NCBI GenBank assembly: GCA_011391125.1
Contig: JAABRE010000044.1
Coordinates: 1 to 43,245, forward strand
DNA: 43,245 bases
Direction: 5' to 3'
From: Synechococcales cyanobacterium S06
GTDB lineage: Bacteria > Cyanobacteriota > Cyanobacteriia > Cyanobacteriales > JAABRE01
The notes beneath the pieces were generated by a model. The model was given only the letters and a program-made list of their open reading frames with translations, had not been told where the DNA came from and searched no databases. Below, in pieces: positions 17,092 through 25,519 of the stretch (positions within the stretch are counted from its first letter, which is position 1; each line of letters starts with the position of its first letter). The position numbers were made by a program, and so were the translations under genes.

Positions 17092-17304
17092 TTACCAATT
17101 CTTAAACTCCTCCCAATCAAGACCAAGTTGACGGATAATTTGTCTAACAGTACCTAATTTTAAATCTTTAGTTCCCCAATCAGGAATTGGTACAATTGCA
17201 TTGTGGTCAGGATTGTAGCATTTTCGATGAGAGCCTCCACCTTTTCGGGGAATTTCTTGACATCCCATTTGTTTTAATTTTTTCACAATTTCTTTATATT
17301 TCAT
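17092..17304 (-). CDS. hicA: HicA-family toxin
   Basis: 70-residue HicA/YcfA protein: KYKEIVKKLKQMGCQEIPRK, then GGSHRKCYNP with the catalytic-type Gly-Ser-His, then VPIPDWGTKDLKLGTVRQII, a good match to HicA core strands and helix. Its ATG overlaps the last base of the hicB gene at 17304. Antitoxin-first order, intact frames. Confidence 0.87.
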   Translation of the reverse strand: MKYKEIVKKLKQMGCQEIPRKGGGSHRKCYNPDHNAIVPIPDWGTKDLKLGTVRQIIRQLGLDWEEFKNW

Positions 17305-17558
17305 TATGCACTAATGGGAATTAAACTTTCTGTCCACAAAATGGTTTGATCAGCAATAGGTTGTAAGACAAAAGGTAAAGGTTGATTTAAGTCTTGATAA
17401 GCTTCAATTAAAGCTGATACAGCATCACTTACATTTGGTATAACATCTTCTAAAGTATCAGCTTCGGTGATTAAATTTGGCAAAAGAGGACAAGTGATGG
17501 TGTAACCTCCTTCGGGTTGCAGTTCTAATATTAATGGTAATTTATAAATGTTTGTCAT
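17304..17558 (-). CDS. hicB: HicB-family antitoxin
   Basis: 84-residue HicB-like antitoxin: strand pair LELQPEGGYTITCPLLPNLI, then TEADTLEDVIPNVSDAVSALIEAYQDLNQPLP, with the proline-rich tail. It is encoded before hicA and overlaps it. The usual HicB start of a type II toxin-antitoxin pair is conserved. Confidence 0.87.
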   Translation of the reverse strand: MTNIYKLPLILELQPEGGYTITCPLLPNLITEADTLEDVIPNVSDAVSALIEAYQDLNQPLPFVLQPIADQTILWTESLIPISA

Positions 17559-17681
17559 TTTTAGCGATAACGTCAGGTAAATTATACGATGAATTATAAC
17601 TGTTTAGTCTAATAAATTAGCTAACTGTTAAAATTGTAATTTTGTCAAGTATTTGTTACAAAACTTTATATTTGGGCAAAT

Positions 17682-17720
17682 TTCCCCTCTCCCTTTGGGA
17701 TGAGGGGTTAGGGGTTAGGG
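17682..17720. repeat. CCCCTCTCCCTTTGGGATGAGGGG repeat
   Basis: C-rich and G-rich arms with CCCTTTGGGA in the centre and GGGGTTAGGGGTTAGGG at the right. It abuts the stop codon of the methyltransferase-nuclease gene and belongs to the same family as 15003-15050 and 7094-7250. Confidence 0.8.
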
Positions 17721-17721
17721 T

Positions 17722-19371
17722 TTAAAGTTCTAATTTCATTTGATCAGCTTTTATTTGCTGTTGTTTTTCGGCGGATTTTAAGACTTCAAAACTAAATTTT
17801 ATGTCGAGTCTTTTTTGCTGTTCTAAGATTTCCTCAATGGTAACAATTTGGATTTTATCAAGGGGTTGACCATACAGTTTATGCTGATAAATACCAGCAC
17901 TTTTAGCGGTGGTTATCATATCTTTGGTGGGATTTTGTAGAGTAATAAATATGCCGATTGCCGCATTTTCTAAAGTTAAAACACCTTGCAAATCGCGAAT
18001 ATCATGAGCGCCAACTTTACCAGATTTTACCTGTAATATTATTTTTTCCTGAGTTTTTTCTCCTTGAAAATATGCTACTCCATCTATACCTTGATCCTTA
18101 CCTTTTTTATCATTAATAATCGCACGGTTATTAGAATAGGTTAAAACCGCCCAAGTTTCAAATTCTTTGCGCGTTCTGTCGTCTTTTTTCAGTGCCAAAA
18201 GTTTAGCTGATTCCACATCTTTCGGAATACCACTTAACTGAATTTTATCTAAGATTTCTTCACCAAAACTATCTTGTAAACGTTTTAAAGTTATGCCAAT
18301 ACTCCGGTAAGTAATATCAATTCCTATCCATTGTCTTTTCAATCTTTGTGCAATAGAAAGAGTAGTTCCACCGCCCAAAAAAGCATCCAAAATTACATCA
18401 TTTTCGTTAGAACTAGCTTTAATAATACGTTCTAAAATTGCTTCTGGTTTTTGGGTAGGATAACCTAAACGTTCTTTTGATGTGGGAGACATCGGTTTTA
18501 TATCATCCCAAAATGACATAACAGCAACACCTGGTCTTTCATCTAAATAATATTTAATATAAGGTTGTCCACTACTACTAAAATATAACTTATTTTCTTG
18601 ATAAAATTTTTCCATATTATTTTTAGAATAGGCCCAAAATCTTCCTTGAGGTGGTTTGACTCCATGAAAGTCATAAGATGTATCACCACCACCTTTAGCC
18701 GCCGTAGGTGTTACCAGTCGATATTTTCTACCATTTTCATCAATTTTATTATATTGCTGTTTTATTTGCTCTTCTTTAAAAGGTTCATAAACTGTATTAA
18801 AAGTATATTTATTACTTTTAGAATACAAAAATATAGTATCAAAATTAATTTCAAATTTTTTTGTTCCTTGTTTTGCATTTCCATGAGCCGTTGTTCTTCG
18901 CCACACAATTTCACTTAGATAAAGTCCTTTATTAGCACAAAAAATAGCATCTAAAACTAATTTTAAATAATGTGACGCTGTGGAATCACAATGTAAATAA
19001 AAACTCCCCGTCGATTTTAAAACGCGATGAATTTCCGCAATTCTTAAAGTCATAGCAACTAAATAGGCGAGTAATTCACCCTTTTTTAACACAGGAATTA
19101 AACCGTTAATTAAATCAATAGATTGAGAAGTAAAATGACCTAAATAATTTTCTTGTATTTCTAATAACCCTTGATTAGCGCGATCATCCCAAGTCCAAGT
19201 ATCAATAAAAGCCTGCGCTTGGGCCTTATCTTCTTGACCAATGTTATTATAAATTTGGTTATAATTACGCTTAGAATTAAAAGGGGGATCAATATAACAT
19301 AAATCCACCGATTCATCCTTAATATAACGACGCAAAACCTCCAAATTATCACCATAAAATAACTTATTCAT
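17722..19371 (-). CDS. DNA methyltransferase fused to a C-terminal nuclease-like domain
   Basis: 549 residues from ATG 19371, chosen because GAGGTG lies just upstream; the TTG 12 bases earlier is weaker. The N-terminus has the catalytic DPPF (residues 28-31), and SAM motif I DAFLGGGTT comes later, the permuted order of beta-class N4-cytosine/N6-adenine methyltransferases. The C-terminal ~150 residues have a PD-(D/E)XK pattern: KGKDQGIDGVAYF and then ILQVKSGKV (QxK), plus ITLQNPTKDM. This looks like a Mrr/restriction-type nuclease joined to the methylase. The gene is intact and isolated, without a separate restriction gene beside it. The target sequence is unknown. Confidence 0.85.
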   Translation of the reverse strand: MNKLFYGDNLEVLRRYIKDESVDLCYIDPPFNSKRNYNQIYNNIGQEDKAQAQAFIDTWTWDDRANQGLLEIQENYLGHFTSQSIDLINGLIPVLKKGELLAYLVAMTLRIAEIHRVLKSTGSFYLHCDSTASHYLKLVLDAIFCANKGLYLSEIVWRRTTAHGNAKQGTKKFEINFDTIFLYSKSNKYTFNTVYEPFKEEQIKQQYNKIDENGRKYRLVTPTAAKGGGDTSYDFHGVKPPQGRFWAYSKNNMEKFYQENKLYFSSSGQPYIKYYLDERPGVAVMSFWDDIKPMSPTSKERLGYPTQKPEAILERIIKASSNENDVILDAFLGGGTTLSIAQRLKRQWIGIDITYRSIGITLKRLQDSFGEEILDKIQLSGIPKDVESAKLLALKKDDRTRKEFETWAVLTYSNNRAIINDKKGKDQGIDGVAYFQGEKTQEKIILQVKSGKVGAHDIRDLQGVLTLENAAIGIFITLQNPTKDMITTAKSAGIYQHKLYGQPLDKIQIVTIEEILEQQKRLDIKFSFEVLKSAEKQQQIKADQMKLEL

Positions 19372-19468
19372 AAAACACCTCAAAATTCAACTTGAATTGG
19401 TGATATTTTATCATTAAAAAAGCATTCTATAATCTATTACGCCTAACCAGAAACTCCTTTGCGAACTC

Positions 19469-19616
19469 AAAAACCCAAGACTAGGATACCAACCGATATC
19501 CCCTTAGCGCCTTGGCGACTTTGCGTGAGACAAAAAACCCAAGACTAGGATGCCAACCGACAGCCTCATTAGCGCCTTGGCGACTTTGCGTGAGACAAAA
19601 AAACCTAGGATACCGA
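19469..19616. repeat. 64-bp tandem direct repeat (2 copies plus a partial)
   Basis: Units starting AAACCCAAGACTAGGAT and ending CTTTGCGTGAGAC occur at about 19469-19531 and 19532-19596; a third partial unit (AAACCTAGGATACCGAG) follows. The units differ at a few positions. No reading frame is shared. It sits between the methyltransferase-nuclease gene and the apcA leader. Confidence 0.88.
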
Positions 19617-20069
19617 GCAAAGTAGTAAAATAAACCAACAGTTAAACTGGTCATTGGCTTAAAAAGCTTAAGTTTTGCTTAACAAATGGCACTCCGGAGA
19701 CTAAACTAACTCAAAGGCTTATGATAACTGGATTATGTGACTGACTTGATGGTAAAAACTAGAGTTAAAGCCAAAAATTGTTAAGCAAAATGTTAAAAAG
19801 TGTTAAGAATTTGGATCGAATGTGTACTTGATAGCGCAAAATAATTGCGTTAGGTTACTGAGATAGCAATTTGTAATGAATTAATACTCAGTCAATGGGG
19901 TTAGTTTCTACTCGCCCACAAACAGGTCTAGTAACGATAATTTTGCTAAATGTAAAGTTTCACAAAGTTAGATGGACAGTTTGCTACAAAACAATTTAAA
20001 ATGCCAGTTTAAATAAATCTGGTTGTATTACCAAATTATTCTCATTTTTTCGCAGGGAGGAATCCATAG
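19617..20069 (+). promoter_or_regulatory. Long leader and promoter region of apcABC
   Basis: 453 bases without a gene, directly upstream of apcA. It ends with a strong GGGAGGAAT ribosome site (about 20055-20062) before ATG 20070. Long leaders are typical of apc operons, and promoters probably lie within the stretch. The AT-rich tracts do not allow a confident start-site call by eye. I see no open frame. Confidence 0.5.
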
Positions 20070-20555
20070 ATGAGTATTGTCACGAAGTCTATCGTGAATG
20101 CAGATGCTGAGGCTCGTTATCTGAGCCCCGGTGAGTTAGATAGAATCAAATCTTTTGTTACCAGTGGTTCACGTCGCTTAACCATCGCTCAAACTTTGAG
20201 TGAATCTCGTGAGCGTATCGTTAAACAAGCTGGCGACAGATTATTCCAAAAACGCCCAGATGTAGTTTCTCCTGGTGGAAACGCTTATGGCGAAGAAATG
20301 ACTGCTACCTGCTTACGCGATATGGACTACTACCTCCGTTTAGTAACCTACGGAGTAGTTGCTGGTGACGTAACACCCATCGAAGAAATCGGTTTAGTTG
20401 GCGTTCGCGAAATGTACAAATCTTTGGGTACTCCCATTGATGCGATTGCTCAAAGCGTTCGTGAAATGAAAGAAGTTGCTAGCGGAATGATGTCTCCTGA
20501 CGATGCTGCTGAAGCAGGCTCTTACTTCGATTATGTAATCGGTGCAATGTCATAG
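20070..20555 (+). CDS. apcA: Allophycocyanin alpha subunit
   Basis: 161 residues, standard length. Allophycocyanin alpha pairs with ApcB to form the trimeric discs of the phycobilisome core, absorbing near 650 nm. The phycocyanobilin attachment cysteine is C81 in [19 protein letters not shown]. The globin-like helices and the C-terminal [13 protein letters not shown] are canonical. Strong ribosome site; apcB follows 73 bases downstream in one operon. Confidence 0.98.
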   Translation: MSIVTKSIVNADAEARYLSPGELDRIKSFVTSGSRRLTIAQTLSESRERIVKQAGDRLFQKRPDVVSPGGNAYGEEMTATCLRDMDYYLRLVTYGVVAGDVTPIEEIGLVGVREMYKSLGTPIDAIAQSVREMKEVASGMMSPDDAAEAGSYFDYVIGAMS

Positions 20556-20628
20556 GGTTAGAATCTATTACCCGACTTTTTGGCAACATTTAATAATTAC
20601 TAACTAGGTGAGATAAGGAAACAAAATT

Positions 20629-21114
20629 ATGCAAGACGCAATTACTTCTGTAATCAATTCTGCTGACGTTCAAGGTAAATACCTCGATGGTTCAGCTATG
20701 GACAAACTCAAAGCTTACTTCGCTACTGGTGAACTCCGTGTTCGCGCTGCTGGCGTAATCAGTGCCAATGCTGCTGGTATCGTTAAAGAAGCTGTCGCTA
20801 AATCTTTGTTGTACTCTGATGTTACCCGCCCCGGTGGTAATATGTACACCACTCGTCGCTATGCGGCTTGTATCCGTGACTTAGATTATTATCTCCGTTA
20901 CGCTACCTACGCTATGTTAGCTGGCGATCCTTCCATCCTTGATGAACGCGTTCTCAATGGATTGAAAGAAACCTACAATTCTTTAGGTGTACCTATCTCT
21001 TCTACTGTTCAAGCTATTCAAGCTATGAAAGAAGTAACTGCAAGCTTGGTTGGTCCTGATGCAGGTAAAGAAATGGGTGTTTATTTCGACTATATCTCTT
21101 CTGGTTTAAGCTAG
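20629..21114 (+). CDS. apcB: Allophycocyanin beta subunit
   Basis: 161 residues. It carries the chromophore cysteine C81 in [19 protein letters not shown] and N71 in GGNMYTT, the asparagine that is usually N-methylated in beta subunits. It ends [12 protein letters not shown], typical of ApcB. It is preceded by an AAGGAA ribosome site and follows apcA by 73 bases. It assembles with ApcA into core trimers. Confidence 0.98.
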   Translation: MQDAITSVINSADVQGKYLDGSAMDKLKAYFATGELRVRAAGVISANAAGIVKEAVAKSLLYSDVTRPGGNMYTTRRYAACIRDLDYYLRYATYAMLAGDPSILDERVLNGLKETYNSLGVPISSTVQAIQAMKEVTASLVGPDAGKEMGVYFDYISSGLS

Positions 21115-21156
21115 TTTTTAGCTACGCCATTTGGATCTAAATGAGAAGTAGAGGTT

Positions 21157-21236
21157 CGGGAAGTCGGGAGTTTGTGCTAGATCTAATGGGCTTTGCTAAG
21201 TTGTTCAGCTCTAGTATTGACTACTGATTCCCGGCC
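21157..21236 (+). promoter_or_regulatory. Hairpin between apcB and apcC, possible attenuator
   Basis: CGGGAA (21157-21162) can pair with TTCCCG (21228-21233), and TGCTAG (21175-21180) with CTAGTA (21211-21216), in the 174-base gap between apcB and apcC. Similar hairpins in other apc operons lower the linker level relative to the phycobiliproteins. There is no strong T-run, so partial termination or RNA processing is inferred. Confidence 0.5.
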
Positions 21237-21288
21237 TTTACTGTATTTATTAATAAGATTTTTTTAAGGGATCAGGAGAAATATAACC

Positions 21289-21492
21289 ATGCGGATGTTT
21301 CAAGTTACTGCTTGTGTTCCTAGCCAATCTCGGATTAGAACTCAACGGGAATTACAAAATACCTATTTTACTAAGTTAGTTCCTTACGAAAATTGGTTTC
21401 GTGAACAGCAAAGAATCCAAAAAATGGGTGGTACTATCGTTAAGGTTAAGTTAGTTACTGGAAGACCTGGTACTAATACTGGACTCGTTTAG
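21289..21492 (+). CDS. apcC: Phycobilisome small core linker LC7.8
   Basis: 67-residue core linker, canonical: MRMFQVTACVPSQSRIRTQR and then ELQNTYFTKLVPYENWFREQ, ending in VKLVTGRPGTNTG. It caps allophycocyanin trimers in the core cylinders. It has an AGGAGA ribosome site before ATG 21289. It is the last gene of apcABC; the ftsW leader follows. Confidence 0.97.
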   Translation: MRMFQVTACVPSQSRIRTQRELQNTYFTKLVPYENWFREQQRIQKMGGTIVKVKLVTGRPGTNTGLV

Positions 21493-21501
21493 CCGTTAGC
21501 A

Positions 21502-21557
21502 GTTGACAGTTGACAGTTAACAGTTATGATAAAAACTATTAACTATCAACTATCAAC
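21502..21557. repeat. Inverted heptad array, hairpin upstream of ftsW
   Basis: A left arm of 24 bases made of GTTGACA-type units (21502-21525) is followed, after an 8-base loop, by a right arm of AACTATC/CAACTAT units (21534-21557). The arms are reverse complements except at one position in each heptad (C opposite A). It ends 11 bases before the ftsW start. The same heptads form arrays at 35558-35640 and 43092-43118. Confidence 0.85.
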
Positions 21558-21568
21558 GATTAACGATT

Positions 21569-22762
21569 GTGCGCTCTTTTTTACGTTATTTAATTCCTAT
21601 TTATGATCCACAAGTGGAAAATTGGGCTATCGAGGCCAGAATTTTGCGGTGGCTAACTTTGTTGTGGTTATTCATCGGTTTAATTACTCTGTTTTCCGCT
21701 TCTTTTCCGGTGGCCAATTTTGATGATGGTGATGGTTTTTTATATGTAAAAAAACAGTTAGTTTGGGCTTTTATTGGTTTAAATATATTTAATTTTTTAG
21801 TCCGTTTTCCGGTGCGTAATTTATTGAAAATTAGTCCGACGGTTTTTTTATTTTTATTATTTTTAATTTTTCTCACTTTGATTCCAGGGGTTGGTGTTTT
21901 AGCAAATGGTTCTAATCGTTGGTTAAAAGTAGGTCCTTTGGTGCTTCAACCTTCTGATTTGATTAAACCTTTTTTGGTGTTACAAGGGGCTTTGATTTTT
22001 GGGAAATGGCAAAGATTAGACTCAAAAGTTAAGCTCAAATGGTTGGCAATTTTTGCTATTTTATTAGCTTTTATTTTAAAACAACCTAATTTGAGTACCA
22101 CTGCTTTATCTGGTATTAGTTTGTGGTTAATTGCTTTGGCTGCGGGCCTGCCTTTAGTTCAACTTGGTGGGGTTGCTTTGGCCGGTTTTTGCGTCGGTTT
22201 GTTGAGTATTAAAATTAATCCTTATCAATTTGAAAGGATTAATTCTTTTCTTGATCCTTTTGCCGATCCCAGTAATACCGGTTTTCAGTTAGTCCAAAGT
22301 TTATATGCGATCGGCTCCGGTGGTGAATGGGGTGTCGGTTTTGGTCAATCTCAACAAAAGTTATTTTATTTACCTTTTCAATATACTGATTTTATTTTTG
22401 CTATTTTTGCCGAAGAATTTGGTTTTGTTGGTAGTCTGGTTTTATTTCTTTTATTAATTTCCTATGGTACTTTGGGCCTTTTTATTGCTCTTAAATGTAA
22501 GGATCGGGTTAAACGTTTAGTGGCCATTGGTGTGGTTATTTTAATGATTGGCCAATCCCTTCTTAATATTGGTGTTAATACCGGTTCTTTACCGACTACT
22601 GGTGTTACTTTACCTTTATTTAGTTACGGTGGTAGTTCTCTTTTAGCTAGTTTAGTTTTAGCAGCTTTATTAATTAGAATTGCGCGGGAAAATCATGAAG
22701 AAAAATTGGTTTCCATTAAAAAAAAGAAGTCTAATCAAAGGTCTTTAAAAATTGTAAAATAA
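21569..22762 (+). CDS. ftsW: FtsW/RodA/SpoVE glycosyltransferase, FtsW-like
   Basis: 397-residue SEDS polymerase that makes septal peptidoglycan from lipid II. Ten or so hydrophobic segments are visible. Conserved loops include NGSNRWLKVGPLVLQPSDLIK and PFLDPFADPSNTGFQ-type residues, then GSGGEWGVGFGQSQQK, FAIFAEEFGFVG and the terminal TGVTLPLFSYGGSS. The first usable start is GTG 21569, immediately after the heptad hairpin and without a clear Shine-Dalgarno site. The last 28 bases overlap the convergent sensor kinase gene. FtsW rather than RodA is favoured by the TGVTLPLFSYGG end, but not proven. Confidence 0.9.
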   Translation: MRSFLRYLIPIYDPQVENWAIEARILRWLTLLWLFIGLITLFSASFPVANFDDGDGFLYVKKQLVWAFIGLNIFNFLVRFPVRNLLKISPTVFLFLLFLIFLTLIPGVGVLANGSNRWLKVGPLVLQPSDLIKPFLVLQGALIFGKWQRLDSKVKLKWLAIFAILLAFILKQPNLSTTALSGISLWLIALAAGLPLVQLGGVALAGFCVGLLSIKINPYQFERINSFLDPFADPSNTGFQLVQSLYAIGSGGEWGVGFGQSQQKLFYLPFQYTDFIFAIFAEEFGFVGSLVLFLLLISYGTLGLFIALKCKDRVKRLVAIGVVILMIGQSLLNIGVNTGSLPTTGVTLPLFSYGGSSLLASLVLAALLIRIARENHEEKLVSIKKKKSNQRSLKIVK

Positions 22763-23817
22763 AAGCTTGAACCCTTACCAGGTTCAGATTCTACCCAAAT
22801 TTTTCCCCCATGACTTTTGATAATGCGATCGCAAATAGCTAAACCCATACCACTACCTGAATATTCACTTTGGGGGTGTAATCTTTGGAAGATTTGAAAA
22901 ATCTTTTGATAATATTCCGACTCAATACCGATACCATTATCGGTAACACAAAAAACCCATTCTTGATCTTCTTTTAACTGAGCAGAAATGTGTATTTTGG
23001 GTGGTTCTTCTCGATGAAATTTAATCCCATTTTCAATTAAATTTTGCAATAATTGTCTCCAGAGTAGATAATCTACGGTAATTGTGGGTAGAGAATTATA
23101 GGTAATAATAGCCTTATTTTCCGTAATTATGTTTTCTAAATTTAAGAGTATTTGTTTAATTAATTCTTGGCAATTAGTGGGTTGAAATTGTTTTTTCTTA
23201 GTTCCTATTCGTGAATAATTTAATAAATCATCAATTAAATGATCCATTTGTCTAGTACCGTTTAAAATTGAGGTGACATATTTTTGTCCTTTTTCGTCTA
23301 ATTGCTTCAAATTTCTCATGTACAACATTTGAGTCCAACAAGAAATAGTAGAAAGTGGCTGTTTTAAGTCATGGGAGACAATATAGGCAAATTCTTCTAA
23401 TTCATGACGGGCTTTTATTAAGGCCAAATCAGTTTTTTTACGTTCAATTACATAAAATAAACAACGTTTCAATAATGGGGAATTAAGTTCTATTTTTAGT
23501 AAATAATCGGCCGATTTTTGGCTAATTTCTGTGATAAATGTCTCATTATTACTATTAGTTAAAACTACAATGGGTAAAGTAGGATAAGATTCATTTAAAG
23601 TTTGCAAAGATTCTAAAATTTCCTGATCTGATAAGTTTAAATCTAACAGAATGACATCGAAATTTTCGGTGGTTAATTTTTTTAACCCCTTGTTTAAACT
23701 TTTGCAAAAAGTTATCTTAAAAACTGTATCTTGAATTTCTTTGAAAATTTTATCTAGTCTTTTTTTTTCTGCTAAATCATCTTCAATTAACAAAATTTGC
23801 AGGGATTTTTTACTCAT
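22735..23817 (-). CDS. Response regulator-histidine kinase with REC domain first
   Basis: 360 residues. An N-terminal receiver domain (1-125) has acidic D13/D14 and phosphoacceptor D59 in VILLDLNLSD. A HisKA domain follows with H149 in YIVSHDLKQPLSTIS, then the HATPase with the N box (NLIENGIKFHR), VTDNGIGIES and GSGMGLAICDRIIKSHGGKIWVESEPG. There is no membrane segment, so it is cytosolic. REC-HK order (receiver upstream of the kinase) is common in cyanobacterial phytochrome and stress pathways. It probably receives phosphate from, or is gated by, another kinase. The partner is unknown; it converges with ftsW by a 28-base overlap. Confidence 0.92.
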   Translation of the reverse strand: MSKKSLQILLIEDDLAEKKRLDKIFKEIQDTVFKITFCKSLNKGLKKLTTENFDVILLDLNLSDQEILESLQTLNESYPTLPIVVLTNSNNETFITEISQKSADYLLKIELNSPLLKRCLFYVIERKKTDLALIKARHELEEFAYIVSHDLKQPLSTISCWTQMLYMRNLKQLDEKGQKYVTSILNGTRQMDHLIDDLLNYSRIGTKKKQFQPTNCQELIKQILLNLENIITENKAIITYNSLPTITVDYLLWRQLLQNLIENGIKFHREEPPKIHISAQLKEDQEWVFCVTDNGIGIESEYYQKIFQIFQRLHPQSEYSGSGMGLAICDRIIKSHGGKIWVESEPGKGSSFYFTIFKDL

Positions 23818-23952
23818 TGATTTACCTCCCTTTTTAGGTTTTCTTAAGGGTAATATTTTCTTGCTGTTTCCATTGTACGATAGATGTTAATTTATTTATA
23901 CTGAGAAGGCTTGACTAATTATGCTTTATCAATACGGATCCCATTATTAATT

Positions 23953-24429
23953 TTAACCACCTTTAAACGGTCCAATAATCTCACTGGTAATCCATCCACC
24001 ATAAAAGTCTCCGGGTTGGGGAGTAACCTGTTCCTCATTGACATAACAAGCATCCATTTTACTGGGATAAAAAGCGAGATAATTTTTAATAGTTAAAAAT
24101 GTGGGTGTCGGGTTTGGATAATACCAACTACAATCTTGACAAAGGCGATCGCCCACCTGTAAATTATAATAACTTGCGACACCTTTCCATTCACAAAAAG
24201 ACTGGCGATTACTATTTAGTAAATATTCCATTTTTATGTCTTCGGGTGGAATATAATAAACAGGAGGATGACTGGTTTCTAAGACTCTTTGGGTGTTTTT
24301 ACTATCAGCAATAATAACATTATTAAAGACGATCTTAATATGTTTTGTGCAAGGTTCTAAACGGGGAGGACGGGGATAATCCCAGACGGATTCTTGGCCA
24401 GGTTTTAGAGGAATTTTGTTAAAAAACAT
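23953..24429 (-). CDS. DUF427 domain protein
   Basis: About 158 residues from ATG 24429; an upstream TTG at 24435 is less likely. It contains the DUF427 pattern: VWDYPRPPRLEP, an IVFNNVIIADSKNTQRVLE strand pair, SHPPVYYIPPEDI, SFCEWKGVASYYNL, and a final AFYPSKMDACYVNEEQVTPQPGDFYGGW. The family is a small beta-rich fold of unknown catalytic role. It lies between the sensor kinase and the globin gene, all minus strand. Confidence 0.88.
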   Translation of the reverse strand: MFFNKIPLKPGQESVWDYPRPPRLEPCTKHIKIVFNNVIIADSKNTQRVLETSHPPVYYIPPEDIKMEYLLNSNRQSFCEWKGVASYYNLQVGDRLCQDCSWYYPNPTPTFLTIKNYLAFYPSKMDACYVNEEQVTPQPGDFYGGWITSEIIGPFKGG

Positions 24430-24554
24430 GAGCAAATAGTTACTAACTTTGTGTTTTATTATAACCTTAATTTATAATTTTTGCTACTAAAAATATTGTT
24501 TAGTTATTGTCAATTAATAAATTAAGTATCAATTATTTAATTTCAAAGTGATCT

Positions 24555-25301
24555 TTATTTGCTTAAAGATTCGTTAGGTTGAGAAGAAGGAGATTGATCT
24601 TTCTGTAACTGAGGTAAAATAACTGCCATTAATCCTACCATTAATACTGCGACAATACCAATTAAAATTCCAAAATTAATTGGATTATTACTTTGGGATT
24701 CTTCTGAATCTTCTTCTTCAATTTCGCTGGAATTTTTCTCTAAATTCTCATCATCAATTTCTCTTTCTTGTTCAGCAACTAAGGGAATTTCTGGATTTAA
24801 ATTAGTTTCTTTATCTGGAGAAACCAAGGGAATTTCTGCTGTTAAATTAGCTTCTTTTTGAACAGAAGAAACAGAATCTAATTCAACCTGTTCTTGTGAA
24901 TAATCAGCACCTTCAAGCATTAATTTCGTAATTATTCCATAAGCTTCTACCCAAGCTTGTTTTAATTCTGGAGTCCATTCTTCAGCTAAATATTGAGCGA
25001 AAGTTTCTAATAAAGCGTTACCAACTGCGGGATAATGTTCCGGTAAAGCACCGTATTGAACATGGCGTGTTCCTAATCCCTTGAGGAGTTGACTTAATGA
25101 TTCACCATAACGAATATTTAGGATTATAGCTTTTAAAGAATCAATTAATTTCTGCTTCTGAGCTTCCATTTTTGTATTAGCAAATAACGGTTTTGCTTCG
25201 GGATACATGGTAAACAAATTATCATAAAAACTGGTGGCAAAATCGTTAATTTTTGGCTCGATTTTCTTAAAAGAAGATTCTAAAATCTCAATTTCTAACA
25301 T
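24555..25301 (-). CDS. Single-domain globin with C-terminal membrane anchor
   Basis: 248 residues. Residues 1-135 form a flavohaemoglobin-type globin: B10-type Tyr26 in SFYDNLF, E7-region Gln near 48-50, and proximal His80 in GTRHVQYGALPEHYPAVG. The flavin and NAD reductase domains are absent. A linker of about 70 residues is acidic and contains a degenerate duplication (ETNLNPEIPLV after ANLTAEIPLV). A membrane helix follows at about 209-230 (FGILIGIVAVLMVGLMAVIL) with a short polar tail. The globin is therefore probably tethered at a membrane with the haem domain on the N-terminal side. Possible roles are oxygen/NO binding or sensing, but this is inferred. The topology is not resolved. Confidence 0.88.
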   Translation of the reverse strand: MLEIEILESSFKKIEPKINDFATSFYDNLFTMYPEAKPLFANTKMEAQKQKLIDSLKAIILNIRYGESLSQLLKGLGTRHVQYGALPEHYPAVGNALLETFAQYLAEEWTPELKQAWVEAYGIITKLMLEGADYSQEQVELDSVSSVQKEANLTAEIPLVSPDKETNLNPEIPLVAEQEREIDDENLEKNSSEIEEEDSEESQSNNPINFGILIGIVAVLMVGLMAVILPQLQKDQSPSSQPNESLSK

Positions 25302-25469
25302 TTGTTTCTATTTTTCTATTATTATCCCATACCAGTATAATTTTAAAATGTGAAGGTTAATTTTTTTTTAACATTTCTTAATCAAGACCAAAATCTAATT
25401 AAGAATTTAGGTTAAAACGGCGATTAACACGGCTCGTAAATCTAGTATTTTCTGGTAATAAAAGGATGT

Positions 25470-25503
25470 ACCCCCCCCTACCCCCCCTTGGTAAGGGGGG
25501 AAG
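25470..25503. repeat. C-rich/G-rich palindrome
   Basis: CCCCCCCCTACCCCCC, CTTGGTAAG and GGGGGG arms in the gap before ilvD. It is the same element type as 7848-7878 inside the restriction-modification gene. Confidence 0.85.
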
Positions 25504-25519
25504 TTCTGGAAAATAAGAG

